Assembly: GCA_028726465.1 (NCBI GenBank)
Contig: JAQYQB010000012.1
Coordinates: forward strand, 124,001-188,000
DNA: 64,000 bases
DNA from: Mycobacteriaceae bacterium
Lineage (GTDB): Bacteria > Actinomycetota > Actinomycetes > Mycobacteriales > Mycobacteriaceae
Direction of reading: 5' to 3'
Shown here: positions 52,100-61,294 of the stretch, in pieces
How positions within the stretch are numbered: position 1 is the first letter of the stretch
Layout of the letters: each line of letters opens with the position of its first letter
Position numbers and translations under genes: made by a program
The notes under the pieces: model-generated
Told to the model about the DNA's origin: nothing
The model's database searches: none
What the model saw: only the letters and a program-made list of their open reading frames with translations

Positions 52100-52119
52100 A
52101 CCCACCCAGCTTAGGCGAG

Positions 52120-52845
52120 TTAGCAGACTCGCGACGACCCCATCTGCGCTACCGCCCGGTTGACGGCCCCGCACGCCTGCGCGGCCGGTTCCACGCGGCG
52201 CACGTCGGCGGTGTGCTCGCCGGCCGTGCCGAAGGTGTGCGCTGCGACGGTGAAACCGTGCCCGTGGGAAACGCTAGCGTGGATGTGTCGGCTGTCGGAC
52301 CAGCCGAATTTCGTGCCTTCCATGCCCGGCAACGTGGCGGTGCCGAAGTCCTGGCGGTAGCCGTCGGCCGCCACCGGCGCAGCAGTGTTCATGCCCCGAA
52401 ACAGCGGCGCCGCCGCCGGGTCGCCGTGGATGGCGTCGATGAACCTGGCCATGTTTTCCGTCGACGTCACGGAGTTGCCCCAGTAGCCGTTGCGGTGCGT
52501 GGCATGCAGGCGGAACTGGCGGGCCACGCCGTCGATGGCCTGCGGGTAGCGGGCGTCTAGGTCCGTGGCGATGCCGTCGTGGCTGACCCGGATCATCTCT
52601 TCCACCTGCGCCTTGTCCGCCGCGGCGCCGTGCTTGAGCACCCAGTAGCCCAGGTACAGCTTGGCCAGCGACAGCGCCGGCCGGGACTCGTTGGCGTTCG
52701 GCGTGGCGATGCTCCAGCCGCTGGCGTGCCGGACCGTGACCTGGGTGCGCTCCGGCACACCTGTCAAAGACGGCGCGGCGTGGGCGACGGCGGGGCTGGC
52801 GATCGCTGCGATAATCACCGCAGCGCAGGGGACGGAATAGCGCAT
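52120..52845 (-). CDS. Exported serine beta-lactamase/transpeptidase-like protein
   Basis: A 241-residue protein with a cleavable signal peptide (VPCAAVIIAAIASPAVAHAA). It contains a possible Ser-x-x-Lys motif (ALSLAKLYLGYW) and a later GTKFGWSD that could stand for KTG. Similar exported proteins in actinobacteria are classed with class A beta-lactamase-fold proteins but often lack hydrolytic activity. The second motif (SxN) is not obvious. Two late cysteines may pair. Confidence 0.55.
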   Translation of the reverse strand: MRYSVPCAAVIIAAIASPAVAHAAPSLTGVPERTQVTVRHASGWSIATPNANESRPALSLAKLYLGYWVLKHGAAADKAQVEEMIRVSHDGIATDLDARYPQAIDGVARQFRLHATHRNGYWGNSVTSTENMARFIDAIHGDPAAAPLFRGMNTAAPVAADGYRQDFGTATLPGMEGTKFGWSDSRHIHASVSHGHGFTVAAHTFGTAGEHTADVRRVEPAAQACGAVNRAVAQMGSSRVC

Positions 52846-52887
52846 GCCCTGATATTAATACGCGGCCGGCGGGAAATACAGGGTTGC

Positions 52888-53205
52888 TTAAGAACCCATC
52901 TCCACGAGCAGCACCCCGCCGATAATCAGCGCCACGCCCAGGGATTTCAGCCAGGTGAAAGGCTCTTTGAAAAAGAGGAAGGACAGCACCGCCGTCAACG
53001 CCACGCCTACCGCGGACCAGATCCCGTAGGCCACGCCTAGGGCCATTCCCTCCAGCAGGGCCAGGGACAAAAAGACATAGGCCGCGAGGTAGCCCGCGAT
53101 GACGGCCAACAGCCACCAGCGCCCGCCGCGCACCGCGGACATCCGCAGGCTCATCGTGCCGGCGACCTCGCAGAGCACCGCGAGGATGATATACGCCCAG
53201 CTCAT
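52888..53205 (-). CDS. Small multidrug resistance (SMR) protein, subunit 2
   Basis: A 105-residue four-helix SMR transporter. The essential Glu14 of the first helix is in YIILAVLCEVAGTMSLRMS. Helix 3 has GVAYGIWSAVGVALTAVL and helix 4 ends with IIGGVLLVEMGS. Its start overlaps the stop of the upstream SMR gene (ATGA), so the two form a hetero-oligomeric pump. Confidence 0.88.
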   Translation of the reverse strand: MSWAYIILAVLCEVAGTMSLRMSAVRGGRWWLLAVIAGYLAAYVFLSLALLEGMALGVAYGIWSAVGVALTAVLSFLFFKEPFTWLKSLGVALIIGGVLLVEMGS

Positions 53206-53558
53206 ACGGTACCCACCTCCACGGGGGCCGGTTGCGGGCGCGGCCTGGCGCCCATCTCCACGCAGGCGACGCCGGCCACGATGAGCGCCATTCCGGTAAT
53301 CTTCAACCAGGTCAGCGTCTCCCCGAACAACACCGCCGACAGCGCGGCGGTGGCCACTACCCCGCCGGCGGCCCACATGCCGTAGGCCACCCCGATGGCC
53401 ATGCCCAGCTTGAGGACCCTATGCAGCAGCGCGAAGGCCGCCGCGTAGCCGGCCACCACCACCGCGTAGACCCACGGATGATCCAGGGCTATTTTCAGTC
53501 CTAAGGTGGCGACCACCTCGCTGGCAATCGCCAGCAGGAGGAAAAACCCAGCGCGCAA
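53202..53558 (-). CDS. Small multidrug resistance (SMR) protein, subunit 1
   Basis: A 118-residue SMR protein: helix 1 FFLLLAIASEVVATLGLK with the essential Glu, helix 3 GVAYGMWAAGGVVATAAL and helix 4 ITGMALIVAGVACVEMGA, then a Pro-rich tail PRPQPAPVEVGTV. The start is TTG at 53558 behind AAAGGGG; the frame upstream lies inside the alkyltransferase-like gene and is not real. Paired SMR genes of this kind work as heterodimers exporting cationic compounds. Confidence 0.82.
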   Translation of the reverse strand: MRAGFFLLLAIASEVVATLGLKIALDHPWVYAVVVAGYAAAFALLHRVLKLGMAIGVAYGMWAAGGVVATAALSAVLFGETLTWLKITGMALIVAGVACVEMGARPRPQPAPVEVGTV

Positions 53559-53562
53559 ACAC

Positions 53563-53859
53563 TCAACCCCTTTGCCAGATGGACTGTAATTCTTCAGCGG
53601 CGATACCGCACTGCCGCATATCCACTCTACCTGCGGAAAACGCGATTCCTTCCGCCTGCCAGTGGGCCCGCGCGCGGTCCGGATCGTGGCAGGTGCCGTC
53701 GGCGCGCACCACGCGCCACCACGGCAACTGCGCGCCATGCCGGCTCAAGAACCAGCCGACGTAGCGGGCGCCTACGCCGGCGACCTTGCCCACCTCGCCA
53801 TAGGAGGTGACGTTGCCGGCCGGGATGGCCGCGCAGACGCTGCGGACCGTCTCTTTCAC
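53563..53859 (-). CDS. Alkyltransferase-like (ATL) protein, MGMT family without the active Cys
   Basis: A 98-residue protein matching the DNA-binding domain of O6-alkylguanine alkyltransferases: IPAGNVTSYGEVGKVAG, then GARYVGWFLSRHG. The reactive PCHRV motif is PWWRVVRADG here, so it cannot accept alkyl groups. ATL proteins bind O6-alkylguanine and hand it to nucleotide excision repair. It is followed after 4 nt by the SMR pair and preceded by the VOC gene with no gap (adjacent at 53859/53860). Confidence 0.9.
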   Translation of the reverse strand: MKETVRSVCAAIPAGNVTSYGEVGKVAGVGARYVGWFLSRHGAQLPWWRVVRADGTCHDPDRARAHWQAEGIAFSAGRVDMRQCGIAAEELQSIWQRG

Positions 53860-54675
53860 TTAGCCGCCGAGGTTGAGCACGTCGTCGGACTCGCGCGGCT
53901 CTTCCTCCGGCGCCGGCGGGGTCTCGACCAGGGTAACCGTCGCGCCGGTGGCATCGGCCAGCAGGCACATGCGGCCGAACGGGGACTCTTCGGCCGGCCG
54001 GATGACCTCCCCGCCGTGGGCCTGCGCCTGCTCCACCGCGGCGTCGAGGTCCGCGACTCCCAGGAAGGTCTGCCAGAAGCTATTGACCTGGTCCGGGAAC
54101 TGTCCCTGCGCGTTCCAGAAGCCGGCAAAGGCCGCGCCCTCGGCCTCCGCGGTGGCGTATTCGATCTCCCCTGCGCTGCCCGGGCTGGTGCGCAGCTCCC
54201 AGTCGAAGAGCTCGCCGTAGAAGTCGAGCGCCGCGGAGAAATCCCGCGTGACGCTCAGCTCGTGCCAGACCGCGCAGCCGGGCTCGCCGCCGGCGGTAAA
54301 GCTGGTGGGTGCCGCGGGCTGGATCAGCCCGAAGAGGCCACCGGTGGGATCCACCAGCAGCGCCATCTGCCCGCGCTCGATGGAGCGCGGATCCGCCATC
54401 ACCTTGCCGCCGAGGCGCTCCGCGCGCTCGCAGTCGGCCGCGATATCCGCCGACAGGAAATGCGTGACCCAGGTATCCGGGGTCTGGGCGCCTTCCGGCT
54501 GCGGGATAAACCCGCCGATCGGCAGCCCCTTGACCGTCACGGTCTGGTAACCGCCCGGCTCGCCCTCGATGTCCCAGCCCAGCACGGAGCGGTAAAACTC
54601 CGCCGAGGCCGGATGGTCTGCGGTGGTCAAGTCGATCCAGAAGGGCAGGCCTACCTCGGCCTCGAATGCTGGCAT
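53860..54675 (-). CDS. VOC-family protein with two glyoxalase-like domains
   Basis: A 271-residue protein made of two vicinal-oxygen-chelate domains: 1-125 (FWIDLTTADHPASAEFYRSV, QMALLVDPTGGLFGL) and 130-250 (WHELSVTRDFSAALDFYGEL, RMCLLADATGATVTLVE). Each has the beta-alpha-beta-beta-beta repeat with DP/DATG turns. Substrate is unknown; tandem VOC proteins occur as hydroxylase- or dioxygenase-like and as antibiotic-binding proteins. The acidic tail PAPEEEPRESDD looks disordered. Confidence 0.82.
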   Translation of the reverse strand: MPAFEAEVGLPFWIDLTTADHPASAEFYRSVLGWDIEGEPGGYQTVTVKGLPIGGFIPQPEGAQTPDTWVTHFLSADIAADCERAERLGGKVMADPRSIERGQMALLVDPTGGLFGLIQPAAPTSFTAGGEPGCAVWHELSVTRDFSAALDFYGELFDWELRTSPGSAGEIEYATAEAEGAAFAGFWNAQGQFPDQVNSFWQTFLGVADLDAAVEQAQAHGGEVIRPAEESPFGRMCLLADATGATVTLVETPPAPEEEPRESDDVLNLGG

Positions 54676-54969
54676 CTACAGGTTCCTCCACTTCTCGGGG
54701 TCAAAATCATCATCGGCCGTGGCCTCGTCGAAAAAGTCGTCGTCCGCGTCGTCGGCTTGGCCCACCACGAAGACGGCGTCGGCTACCTGCACCCGGTCGC
54801 CGGGCACGATCTTCTCGCCGCGCGTCTGGCACACCGAACCGTTAACGGTGACCTCGCCGGCGGCGATGAGCTCCTTGGCCTCGCCGCCGGTAGCCACCGC
54901 GCTGGCGAGCTTGAGGAACTGGCCAATCTTGATGGACTCGCCCGCAATGGGCACTAGAATTTCCGCCAT
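54676..54969 (-). CDS. S4-domain RNA-binding protein (YbcJ-like)
   Basis: A 97-residue protein with an S4 RNA-binding domain of the YbcJ type: IKIGQFLKLASAVATGGEAK, LIAAGEVTVNG and GEKIVPGDRVQVAD. A strongly acidic C-terminal tail (about 73-97) follows. The target RNA is unknown. It abuts the VOC gene directly (stop and start adjacent), so both are one transcript. Confidence 0.85.
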   Translation of the reverse strand: MAEILVPIAGESIKIGQFLKLASAVATGGEAKELIAAGEVTVNGSVCQTRGEKIVPGDRVQVADAVFVVGQADDADDDFFDEATADDDFDPEKWRNL

Positions 54970-54979
54970 GCGGACCAGT

Positions 54980-55309
54980 CTACCGCTGGGGTTTCAGCGT
55001 CACCGCGGTGCCCGAGGCCGTGACCATCAGCATGTTGTTGGACGTGCCCAGCACCGTGTAGTCGAAGGCGATGCCGATCATCGCGTCCGCGCCCAGCTCC
55101 TGGCCGCGGTTCCACAGCTCGTTCAGGGCGGACTCGCGGGCCCGCACGGCCTCTTCCTCGTAGCCGGCGGAGCGCCCGCCAGTGATGTTGCGGATGCCCG
55201 CGCCGAAGTCCTTCAAGAAATTGATGCCGGAAACCGTCTCGCCGGCGATGACCCGCAGGTACGTGTCGATCTCGCGGCCTTCTACTGTGTTCGTCGTCGT
55301 GAAAATCAT
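54980..55309 (-). CDS. YbjQ-family (UPF0145) protein
   Basis: A 109-residue protein of the YbjQ/UPF0145 (heavy-metal-binding-domain) family: ITGGRSAGYEEEAVRARESA, ALNELWNRGQELGADAMIGI and FDYTVLGTSNNMLMVTASGT. Members form pentamers; function is unknown. Confidence 0.88.
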   Translation of the reverse strand: MIFTTTNTVEGREIDTYLRVIAGETVSGINFLKDFGAGIRNITGGRSAGYEEEAVRARESALNELWNRGQELGADAMIGIAFDYTVLGTSNNMLMVTASGTAVTLKPQR

Positions 55310-55313
55310 GCCT

Positions 55314-55991
55314 TTAGGCTACCCCGATTGCCCCGCGCACACCTTCGTAGAGGATGAACGCGGCCAGGAGCAGGAAGACCACGCCCGAGAAGAGATCCAC
55401 CCACGAGGAGTGGCGCGACATCCAGCGCGAAAACGCCCGCACGGTCAGCGCGACGGCGCCGAAAAGCGCCAGGGACTCGCCCACCAGCAACACCACCAGC
55501 AGCACCGACCAGCCCAGGCTCATGCCCGGCTCTAAGAAATTGGAGAAGACCGCGCCGAAGAAGATGACGACCTTCGGGTTCGACAGATCGCAGATGAAAC
55601 CCATCCGGTAAGCCTTGCCGGCAGTGATCCACACCCGCGGCGCCGAATCCGGGTTGTCCTCTTGGAAGGTCTCCGTCTGCACCACGCGGGCGGGCACGCG
55701 GCGCTGCGCCAGCCCGGACTTGATAGCGCTGTAGGCCATCCACAGCAGGTAGGTACCGCCCAGCAGCTGAAGCGTGATGAGAATCCCCGGGTGCGAGTCG
55801 ATCAGGGCGGACAGGCCCGCCAGCGAGGCCACCACCCAGAGCAGCAGGCCGGTGGAGCTGCCCAGGGCCGCCCACAGCCCCGCCCGGGTGGAGCGGGACC
55901 CCAGCCGGATGATCTGGATGACGTCGGGCCCCGGTGAGGCCATGGCCACCAGCCACACCCCCATCAGCGTGAGCAAAGAGACTAAAGACAC
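55314..55991 (-). CDS. LysE/RhtB-family amino acid exporter
   Basis: A 225-residue exporter with about six helices: SLLTLMGVWLVAMASPGPDV (with the family S-P-G-P motif), LGSSTGLLLWVVASLAGLSA, LLGGTYLLWMAYSAIKSG and CDLSNPKVVIFFGAVFSNFL. It begins with GTG at 55991 behind a perfect AGGAGGTG; the longer open frame upstream is leader sequence. The substrate could be a basic or neutral amino acid. The 148-nt leader contains competing hairpins. Confidence 0.85.
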   Translation of the reverse strand: MSLVSLLTLMGVWLVAMASPGPDVIQIIRLGSRSTRAGLWAALGSSTGLLLWVVASLAGLSALIDSHPGILITLQLLGGTYLLWMAYSAIKSGLAQRRVPARVVQTETFQEDNPDSAPRVWITAGKAYRMGFICDLSNPKVVIFFGAVFSNFLEPGMSLGWSVLLVVLLVGESLALFGAVALTVRAFSRWMSRHSSWVDLFSGVVFLLLAAFILYEGVRGAIGVA

Positions 55992-56017
55992 GCGCACCTC
56001 CTGTAGAAACGACTGCA

Positions 56018-56090
56018 AGGCCCCGACCGCACATCGGGACCTTGGATGAGCTCTCTTTGGCTCCGCAAACGGCGGAGTTGATACCGCCAT
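56018..56090 (-). promoter_or_regulatory. Structured leader with competing hairpins before the LysE gene
   Basis: In the transcript sense GGCGG (56088-56084) can pair with CCGCC (56075-56071), or CTCCGC with GCGGAG (56077-56061). A downstream hairpin GGTCCCGA/TCGGGGCC (56041-56019) ends about 10 nt before the AGGAGG. I cannot match it to a known riboswitch. Confidence 0.35.
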
Positions 56091-56139
56091 CGAAGGTACG
56101 CTCCATCCCACCTAGTGGGAAACAGGTTTGTGTACTGGG

Positions 56140-56778
56140 CTAATTAACCAGGCCCATGACTCCTTCCACCACCATGACAAGCCCGAAGATGGTGAAGATG
56201 ATGCCGGCGACGATGTCCAGCCAGTTGCCGTGCCGGGCCAACCAGCGCGCGGCGGTGCGCACGACGAGGGAAAAGCCGCCGAACCAGGCGAAAGAGATGG
56301 CCAAGAGGATGAGGCCGACCGCCACGGTCCACAGCGCGGACATACCCGGGGAAAGGAACTGGGCGAAGACGGCGCCGAAAAACACCAGGGCCTTCGGGTT
56401 GGACAGGTTGGTCATCAGCCCCAGGCGATAGGACTTGCCGGCGGTGAGCACCCCCTGGACGCGCTCGGGCTGCGCGGCCTCGGGCTGGCTCGTGCGCAGC
56501 CCGCCGCGCAGGGAGCTAAGCCCCATGTAGATAAGCACCCCGCCGCCGATGACCTGCAAGCCGCTGAGCAGCTCCGGGCGGGCGGCAATCAGCGCGGACA
56601 GGCCCGCCAGGGAGGCCGCCAGCCATACACCCGTGCCGGTGGCGATCCCGGCCGCGCACAAAAGGCCCGCCCGGCGCGAGCGCGGCGCGGTGCGGATCAC
56701 CTGCACCACGTCCGGGCCCGGGGTTACCAGCAGGACTATCCACACGCCGATGAGCGTCAGCAGGGAGGCCATGCTCAT
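56140..56778 (-). CDS. LysE/RhtB-family amino acid exporter, second copy
   Basis: A 212-residue paralogue of the downstream gene, same orientation: SLLTLIGVWIVLLVTPGPDV (T-P-G-P), GTGVWLAASLAGLSALI, IGGGVLIYMGLSSLRGG and TNLSNPKALVFFGAVFAQFL. The two share long stretches and arose by tandem duplication; their hydrophilic loops differ most (residues 95-115), which suggests different substrates. The gap of 148 nt to the first copy carries that gene's own leader. Confidence 0.87.
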   Translation of the reverse strand: MSMASLLTLIGVWIVLLVTPGPDVVQVIRTAPRSRRAGLLCAAGIATGTGVWLAASLAGLSALIAARPELLSGLQVIGGGVLIYMGLSSLRGGLRTSQPEAAQPERVQGVLTAGKSYRLGLMTNLSNPKALVFFGAVFAQFLSPGMSALWTVAVGLILLAISFAWFGGFSLVVRTAARWLARHGNWLDIVAGIIFTIFGLVMVVEGVMGLVN

Positions 56779-56818
56779 GGGGGTTTCTACCTTCCGTAAT
56801 TTAAAGGGGCAGTCATTG

Positions 56819-56857
56819 AAAAACCGCCACGCTGCCGGGGTGGCAGGTGACGGTTTT
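56819..56857. terminator. Bidirectional terminator between betA and the LysE genes
   Basis: AAAACCGCCAC pairs with GTGACGGTTTT around a GC-rich loop, with T runs on both strands. It lies just after the betA stop and upstream of the LysE gene start. Confidence 0.6.
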
Positions 56858-56883
56858 AGTGTAACGGAGCGTTTTCCGTGGGT

Positions 56884-58653
56884 TTACCAGGCGCCCTCGA
56901 TGGCGTCCTTGTGGTCACGGACCTTCTCGCCCTCGGCGTAGAGCGGCATGTCCTCGCCGGCCTTGTACCAGGAGGTGTACTCCGGCTCCAACGGGGTGCG
57001 GCCGGCAATCAGATCGGCGGCCTTCTCGCCCACCATCATGGTCGGGGCGTAGATGTTGCCGTTGGTGACGTTCGGGAAGACACCGGCGTCGGCGATGTAG
57101 AGGCCTTCGATGCCCCAGACCTGCATGGTCTCCGGGTCGACGACAGCCATCTCGTCGTCCTTGGAGCCCATCTTGGTGGTGCAGGACGGGTGCAGCGCGG
57201 TCTCGCCGTCGTTGCGGACCCACTCCAGGATGTCCTCGTCGGTCTGGACGTCGGAGCCCGGGCTGAACTCACGGGCGCCGACTTCCTCCATGGCCTCGGT
57301 GTCCAGCAGGGAGCGGGCCACGCGCACGGCCTCGACCCACTCGCGGCGGTCCTGGTCGGTGCGCAGGTAGTTGAACAGGATCTCCGGCTTCTCGTGGATG
57401 TCGGCGCTCTTGATGCGCACGTAACCCTTGGTGTCGGAGAACATCGGGCCAACGTGCCACTGGAAGCCGTGCTTGACGTCGGCCTTCTGCCCGTCGTAGC
57501 GCACTGCCATCGGCAGGAAGTGGAACATCAGGTTCGGGTACGCTTCCTTGTCGTTGGAGCGCACGAAGCCGCCGGCCTCGAAGTGGGAGGTGCCCACCGG
57601 GCCCTTCTTGGTCAGCAGCCACTCCAGGCCCATGAACGGCCAGCGCCACTTATCCAGGTACGGCTGGGAGGAATCCGTGTTGTTGGTCAGCTCGTACTGG
57701 ATGTAGACCTCGAGGTGGTCCTGCAGGTTCTCGCCCACGCCCGGCAGGTGCTTGACGACCTCGATGCCGTGGGACTCCAGCAGCTCGCGGTCGCCGATGC
57801 CGGAGACCTGCAGCAGCTGCGGGGTATTGATGGCGCCGGCAGACAGCACGATCTTGTCCGCGTAGACGCGGTGGACGCCGCCTTCCCACTCATATTCCAC
57901 GCCGATGGCCTTCTGGCCGTCGAAGAGGACCTTAGTGGTGAAGGCGTGGGTGCGGATCTCCAGGTTCTTACGCTGCTTGTTCGGGTGCAGGTAAGCCCGG
58001 GCCGCGGACCAGCGCTTGCCGTGGCGGATGTTGCGGTCGAACGGCGCGAAGCCCTCCTGGCGGTAGCCGTTGACGTCGTTGGTCAGGTTGTAGCCCGCCT
58101 GCTGGACGGACTTGAACAGGGCCTGGAACAGCGGGTTGGTGGCCGGACCGCGGGATAGGTAGAGCGGGCCGCTGTGGCCGCGGCGCGGATCGTTCGGGTC
58201 GGCGCCGGTGGCGGTCTCCATCTTCTTGAAGTACGGCAGGCAGTGGGCGAAGTCCCAGTGCTCCATGCCCGGGTTGTCGGCCCACTTCTCGTAGTCCATG
58301 GGGTTACCGCGCTGGAAAATCATGCCGTTGATGGACGAGGAACCGCCCAGCAGCTTGCCGCGGGCATGGTAGACGCGGCGGCCGTTCATCTCCGGCTCCG
58401 GCTCGGACTCGTACATCCAGTCGTAGTGCTTGGCGCCGATCGGGAAAGAGAACGCCGACGGCATGTGGACGAACAGGTCCCACAGGGAGTCGTTGCGGCC
58501 GGCTTCCAGGACCAGCACGCGGGTTTCGGGATCTTCAGTCAGTCGAGCAGCGACCACGGAGCCGGCGGAGCCGCCGCCGACAACAACCACGTCGCTTACT
58601 TCGTCAGTTACCTTCTTCGAGTTATTCTTAGTCACCTTGTCTAATAGACCCAT
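56884..58653 (-). CDS. betA: Choline dehydrogenase BetA (GMC oxidoreductase)
   Basis: A 589-residue FAD-dependent GMC oxidoreductase that oxidises choline to betaine aldehyde. The FAD motif is [20 protein letters not shown] signatures are [20 protein letters not shown] and [15 protein letters not shown], and the catalytic His is in [12 protein letters not shown] short N-terminal basic extension precedes the Rossmann fold. It is divergent from betT, with betB downstream of betT, completing the choline-to-glycine-betaine route. Confidence 0.92.
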   Translation of the reverse strand: MGLLDKVTKNNSKKVTDEVSDVVVVGGGSAGSVVAARLTEDPETRVLVLEAGRNDSLWDLFVHMPSAFSFPIGAKHYDWMYESEPEPEMNGRRVYHARGKLLGGSSSINGMIFQRGNPMDYEKWADNPGMEHWDFAHCLPYFKKMETATGADPNDPRRGHSGPLYLSRGPATNPLFQALFKSVQQAGYNLTNDVNGYRQEGFAPFDRNIRHGKRWSAARAYLHPNKQRKNLEIRTHAFTTKVLFDGQKAIGVEYEWEGGVHRVYADKIVLSAGAINTPQLLQVSGIGDRELLESHGIEVVKHLPGVGENLQDHLEVYIQYELTNNTDSSQPYLDKWRWPFMGLEWLLTKKGPVGTSHFEAGGFVRSNDKEAYPNLMFHFLPMAVRYDGQKADVKHGFQWHVGPMFSDTKGYVRIKSADIHEKPEILFNYLRTDQDRREWVEAVRVARSLLDTEAMEEVGAREFSPGSDVQTDEDILEWVRNDGETALHPSCTTKMGSKDDEMAVVDPETMQVWGIEGLYIADAGVFPNVTNGNIYAPTMMVGEKAADLIAGRTPLEPEYTSWYKAGEDMPLYAEGEKVRDHKDAIEGAW

Positions 58654-58979
58654 ACGGAAAGCACTTCCTTTCTTCGCGGTGTTCAGAAATGCATATTATG
58701 CAATCAGTGCATGGACAAATACGCATTATTCCGCTCCTACTTACATAACGAGCCTACCTGAGAAGCTTGCAATTTGCCCAGAATAGGATAAGTTTGACGT
58801 GTTCCATACTGGTATTTTCGATAGTGCCTTTGTCCCTTCCCACCCTAAATGCGCTCGGGTTTTTTGCGCCGTTTCGAATATATGAATCAAATATGTTTGA
58901 GCGTTTAGCCTTAAGCCCGTCTATGTCCGTTTGGGCGTCGGTGCGGGCCAGGGCGCTAACAACTTCAGAGGAGTGATCC
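58654..58979. promoter_or_regulatory. betA-betT divergent control region with palindromic operator
   Basis: 326 nt without a gene, clearly A/T-richer than the surroundings. A perfect 13-bp palindrome TGCATA-T-TATGCA (58690-58702) and an imperfect AATACGCATTATT (58719-58731) with TGCAT between them lie 37-78 nt upstream of the betA start. They are candidates for a choline-responsive repressor. The open frames predicted across this region do not look coding. Confidence 0.5.
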
Positions 58980-61202
58980 ATGGCGAATTTCGATCCACAT
59001 GATCCTGAATCGCCCCAACCCGCTAAAGCCGAACCTTCTTCAGAAGGCAAGGCGCGCACCAAACACCGATCGCGCTACCAGGTCCGCGCCCTGGTAGGCA
59101 GCTACAAGGCGGAAACCGGCTCCGATGTCGGCGCCGACGAGGTCGAGCCGCCCAAGACGAACTGGCCCGTCTTCACCGTCTCCAGCGTGCTGATCATCGC
59201 GATGGCGCTCTACGCCGGCTTGGGCCGCGAACACGCCGCCAACACGCTGGCCAGCGTCACCGGCTGGATCAGCACCAACCTCGGCTGGTTCTACATCCTG
59301 ACCGCGACCATCGCGGTCGTTTTCGTCCTCTACATCGCGATTTCCAGTTCCGGCAATATCCGGATGGGCCCGGATCACTCGCGCCCGAAGTTCAACACCT
59401 TCGCGTGGGCTTCCATGCTTTTTGCCGCCGGTATCGGCGTCGACCTGATGTTCTTCGCCGTGGCCGAGCCGGTGACCATGTACCTGGCCCCGCCCACCGG
59501 CGAGCCGGAGACCATGGAGGCGGCCAAGGAGGCCGTCGTCTACGCCATGTTCCACTACGGCCTGACCGGCTGGGCGCTCTACGCCCTGATGGGCATGGCC
59601 TTCGGCTACTTCGCCTACCGCCTGAACATGCCGCTGGCCATCCGCTCCGCGCTGTACCCGCTCATTGGCAAGCGCGTGCACGGCCCAGTCGGCGACGCCG
59701 TAGATGTCGCCGCCATGCTGGGCACCGTCTTCGGCGTGACCGCCTCCCTGGGCATCGGCGTGGTGCAGCTGTCCTACGGTATCCACCTCATCTTCGATAT
59801 CGACCAGGGCCTCGGCCTGCAGTCCGCCCTCATCATCATCGCGATTGCCATCGCTACCCTGTCCGCCGTCTCGGGCGTGGACAAGGGCATCCGCTTCTTG
59901 TCGGAGCTCAACGTCTTCCTGGCCATCGCACTGATGATCTACATCGTGGTCTTCGGCAAGACCGCCTACCTCTTCGACGCCATCGTGATGAACGTGGGCG
60001 ACTACGTCTCCAAGTTCCCGTCCTGGACCATGGACACCATGGCCTTCACGGATGATCCGGCCGCCACCTCCGAGTGGATGCAGTCCTGGACCCTGTTCTT
60101 CTGGGCCTGGTGGATCGCCTGGGCTACCTTCGTGGGCCTGTTCCTGGCGCGTATCTCCCGCGGGCGCACCCTGCGCCAGTTCATCTTCGGCACCCTGACC
60201 TTCCCGTTCCTGTTCATCCTGATGTGGATGTCCTTCTTCGGCAACACCGCCCTGGACATGGTGCGCTCGGGTGATTACCCCGAGTTCGCCGAGAACGCGG
60301 TCAACATCCCGGAGCAGGGCTTCTACGACATGCTGCAGGAGTTCCCGGCCTCGGGCTTCATCATCCTGCTGACCACGGGCATCGGCCTGCTGCTTTATAT
60401 CACCTCGGCCGACTCCGGCGCGCTGGTGATGTCGAACTTCACCTCGAAGATCACCGACAGTCGCCAAGACGGAACCCGCTGGCTGCGCATCTTCTGGTCC
60501 ATCGCCGTGGGTCTGTTGACCCTGGCCCTGCTGCAGATCGACGGCATCGCCACGGTGCAGTCCGCCACCGTGGTCATGGGCCTGCCCTTCGCCGTGGTCA
60601 TCTACCTGGTGATGTTCTCCCTGTGGAAGTCGCTGCGCCTGGAAAACCTGCAGAAGGAGGCGCGCACCACCGCGCTCCACGGCGTTATCTCCGGCCGCAC
60701 CGACCGGATCGCCGCCGACGGCGACAGCTGGAAGCAGCGCCTGGATCGCGCCAATACCTACCCGACCAAGCAGGACATGGACACCTATATGCGGAACACC
60801 GCCGAGTTCGCCCTGGAAAAGGTCGCGGTCCAGATGCGCCAGCGCGGCTACGACGCCATCCTGCTGACCAGCGAGCTGCCTGACCTGGAACTGCCCCAGC
60901 TGGACCTGCAGGTCACGCTGCACAACGAGCGCAAGTTCCGCTACCAGCTCTTCCCCGTGGCCTCCGAATGCCCGGAGTTCCTGGCCGGTGATCAGAAGGA
61001 ATACTTCCGCCTCGAGGTCTACGATCTCACCGGTTCTTTGGGCTACGACGTCTACGGCTACAGCGAGAACCAGCTCATCAACAACGTGCTGGATCTCTAC
61101 GAACGCCACCTGGCCTTCCTGCACATGCAGTCCGAACGCCCAGGTGAGTCCGATGTTTCCGATGGCGCAGAGCCCGAGCAGATCTGGCGCGAGGATAATT
61201 AG
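58980..61202 (+). CDS. betT: BCCT-family choline transporter BetT
   Basis: A 740-residue betaine/choline/carnitine transporter with 12 helices. The family Trp-rich motif region is FFWAWWIAWATFVGLFLARI and the unwound helix has MLFAAGIGVDLMFFAVAEPV. The Gly-rich position that defines Na+ coupling reads G-I-G-V-D, with Asp, as in H+-driven choline BetT transporters rather than Na+-driven BetP. A long cytoplasmic C-terminal domain (about 560-740) probably senses osmotic conditions. ATG follows GAGGAG. Confidence 0.9.
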   Translation: MANFDPHDPESPQPAKAEPSSEGKARTKHRSRYQVRALVGSYKAETGSDVGADEVEPPKTNWPVFTVSSVLIIAMALYAGLGREHAANTLASVTGWISTNLGWFYILTATIAVVFVLYIAISSSGNIRMGPDHSRPKFNTFAWASMLFAAGIGVDLMFFAVAEPVTMYLAPPTGEPETMEAAKEAVVYAMFHYGLTGWALYALMGMAFGYFAYRLNMPLAIRSALYPLIGKRVHGPVGDAVDVAAMLGTVFGVTASLGIGVVQLSYGIHLIFDIDQGLGLQSALIIIAIAIATLSAVSGVDKGIRFLSELNVFLAIALMIYIVVFGKTAYLFDAIVMNVGDYVSKFPSWTMDTMAFTDDPAATSEWMQSWTLFFWAWWIAWATFVGLFLARISRGRTLRQFIFGTLTFPFLFILMWMSFFGNTALDMVRSGDYPEFAENAVNIPEQGFYDMLQEFPASGFIILLTTGIGLLLYITSADSGALVMSNFTSKITDSRQDGTRWLRIFWSIAVGLLTLALLQIDGIATVQSATVVMGLPFAVVIYLVMFSLWKSLRLENLQKEARTTALHGVISGRTDRIAADGDSWKQRLDRANTYPTKQDMDTYMRNTAEFALEKVAVQMRQRGYDAILLTSELPDLELPQLDLQVTLHNERKFRYQLFPVASECPEFLAGDQKEYFRLEVYDLTGSLGYDVYGYSENQLINNVLDLYERHLAFLHMQSERPGESDVSDGAEPEQIWREDN

Positions 61203-61294
61203 TTCTGGTAGACCGGAAAGCGGAACCGAACAACTTCCCTGTTTGAATACGAATGCCGGCCCCTATTAAAGCGCCGACAAGAAAGGATGCTTTG

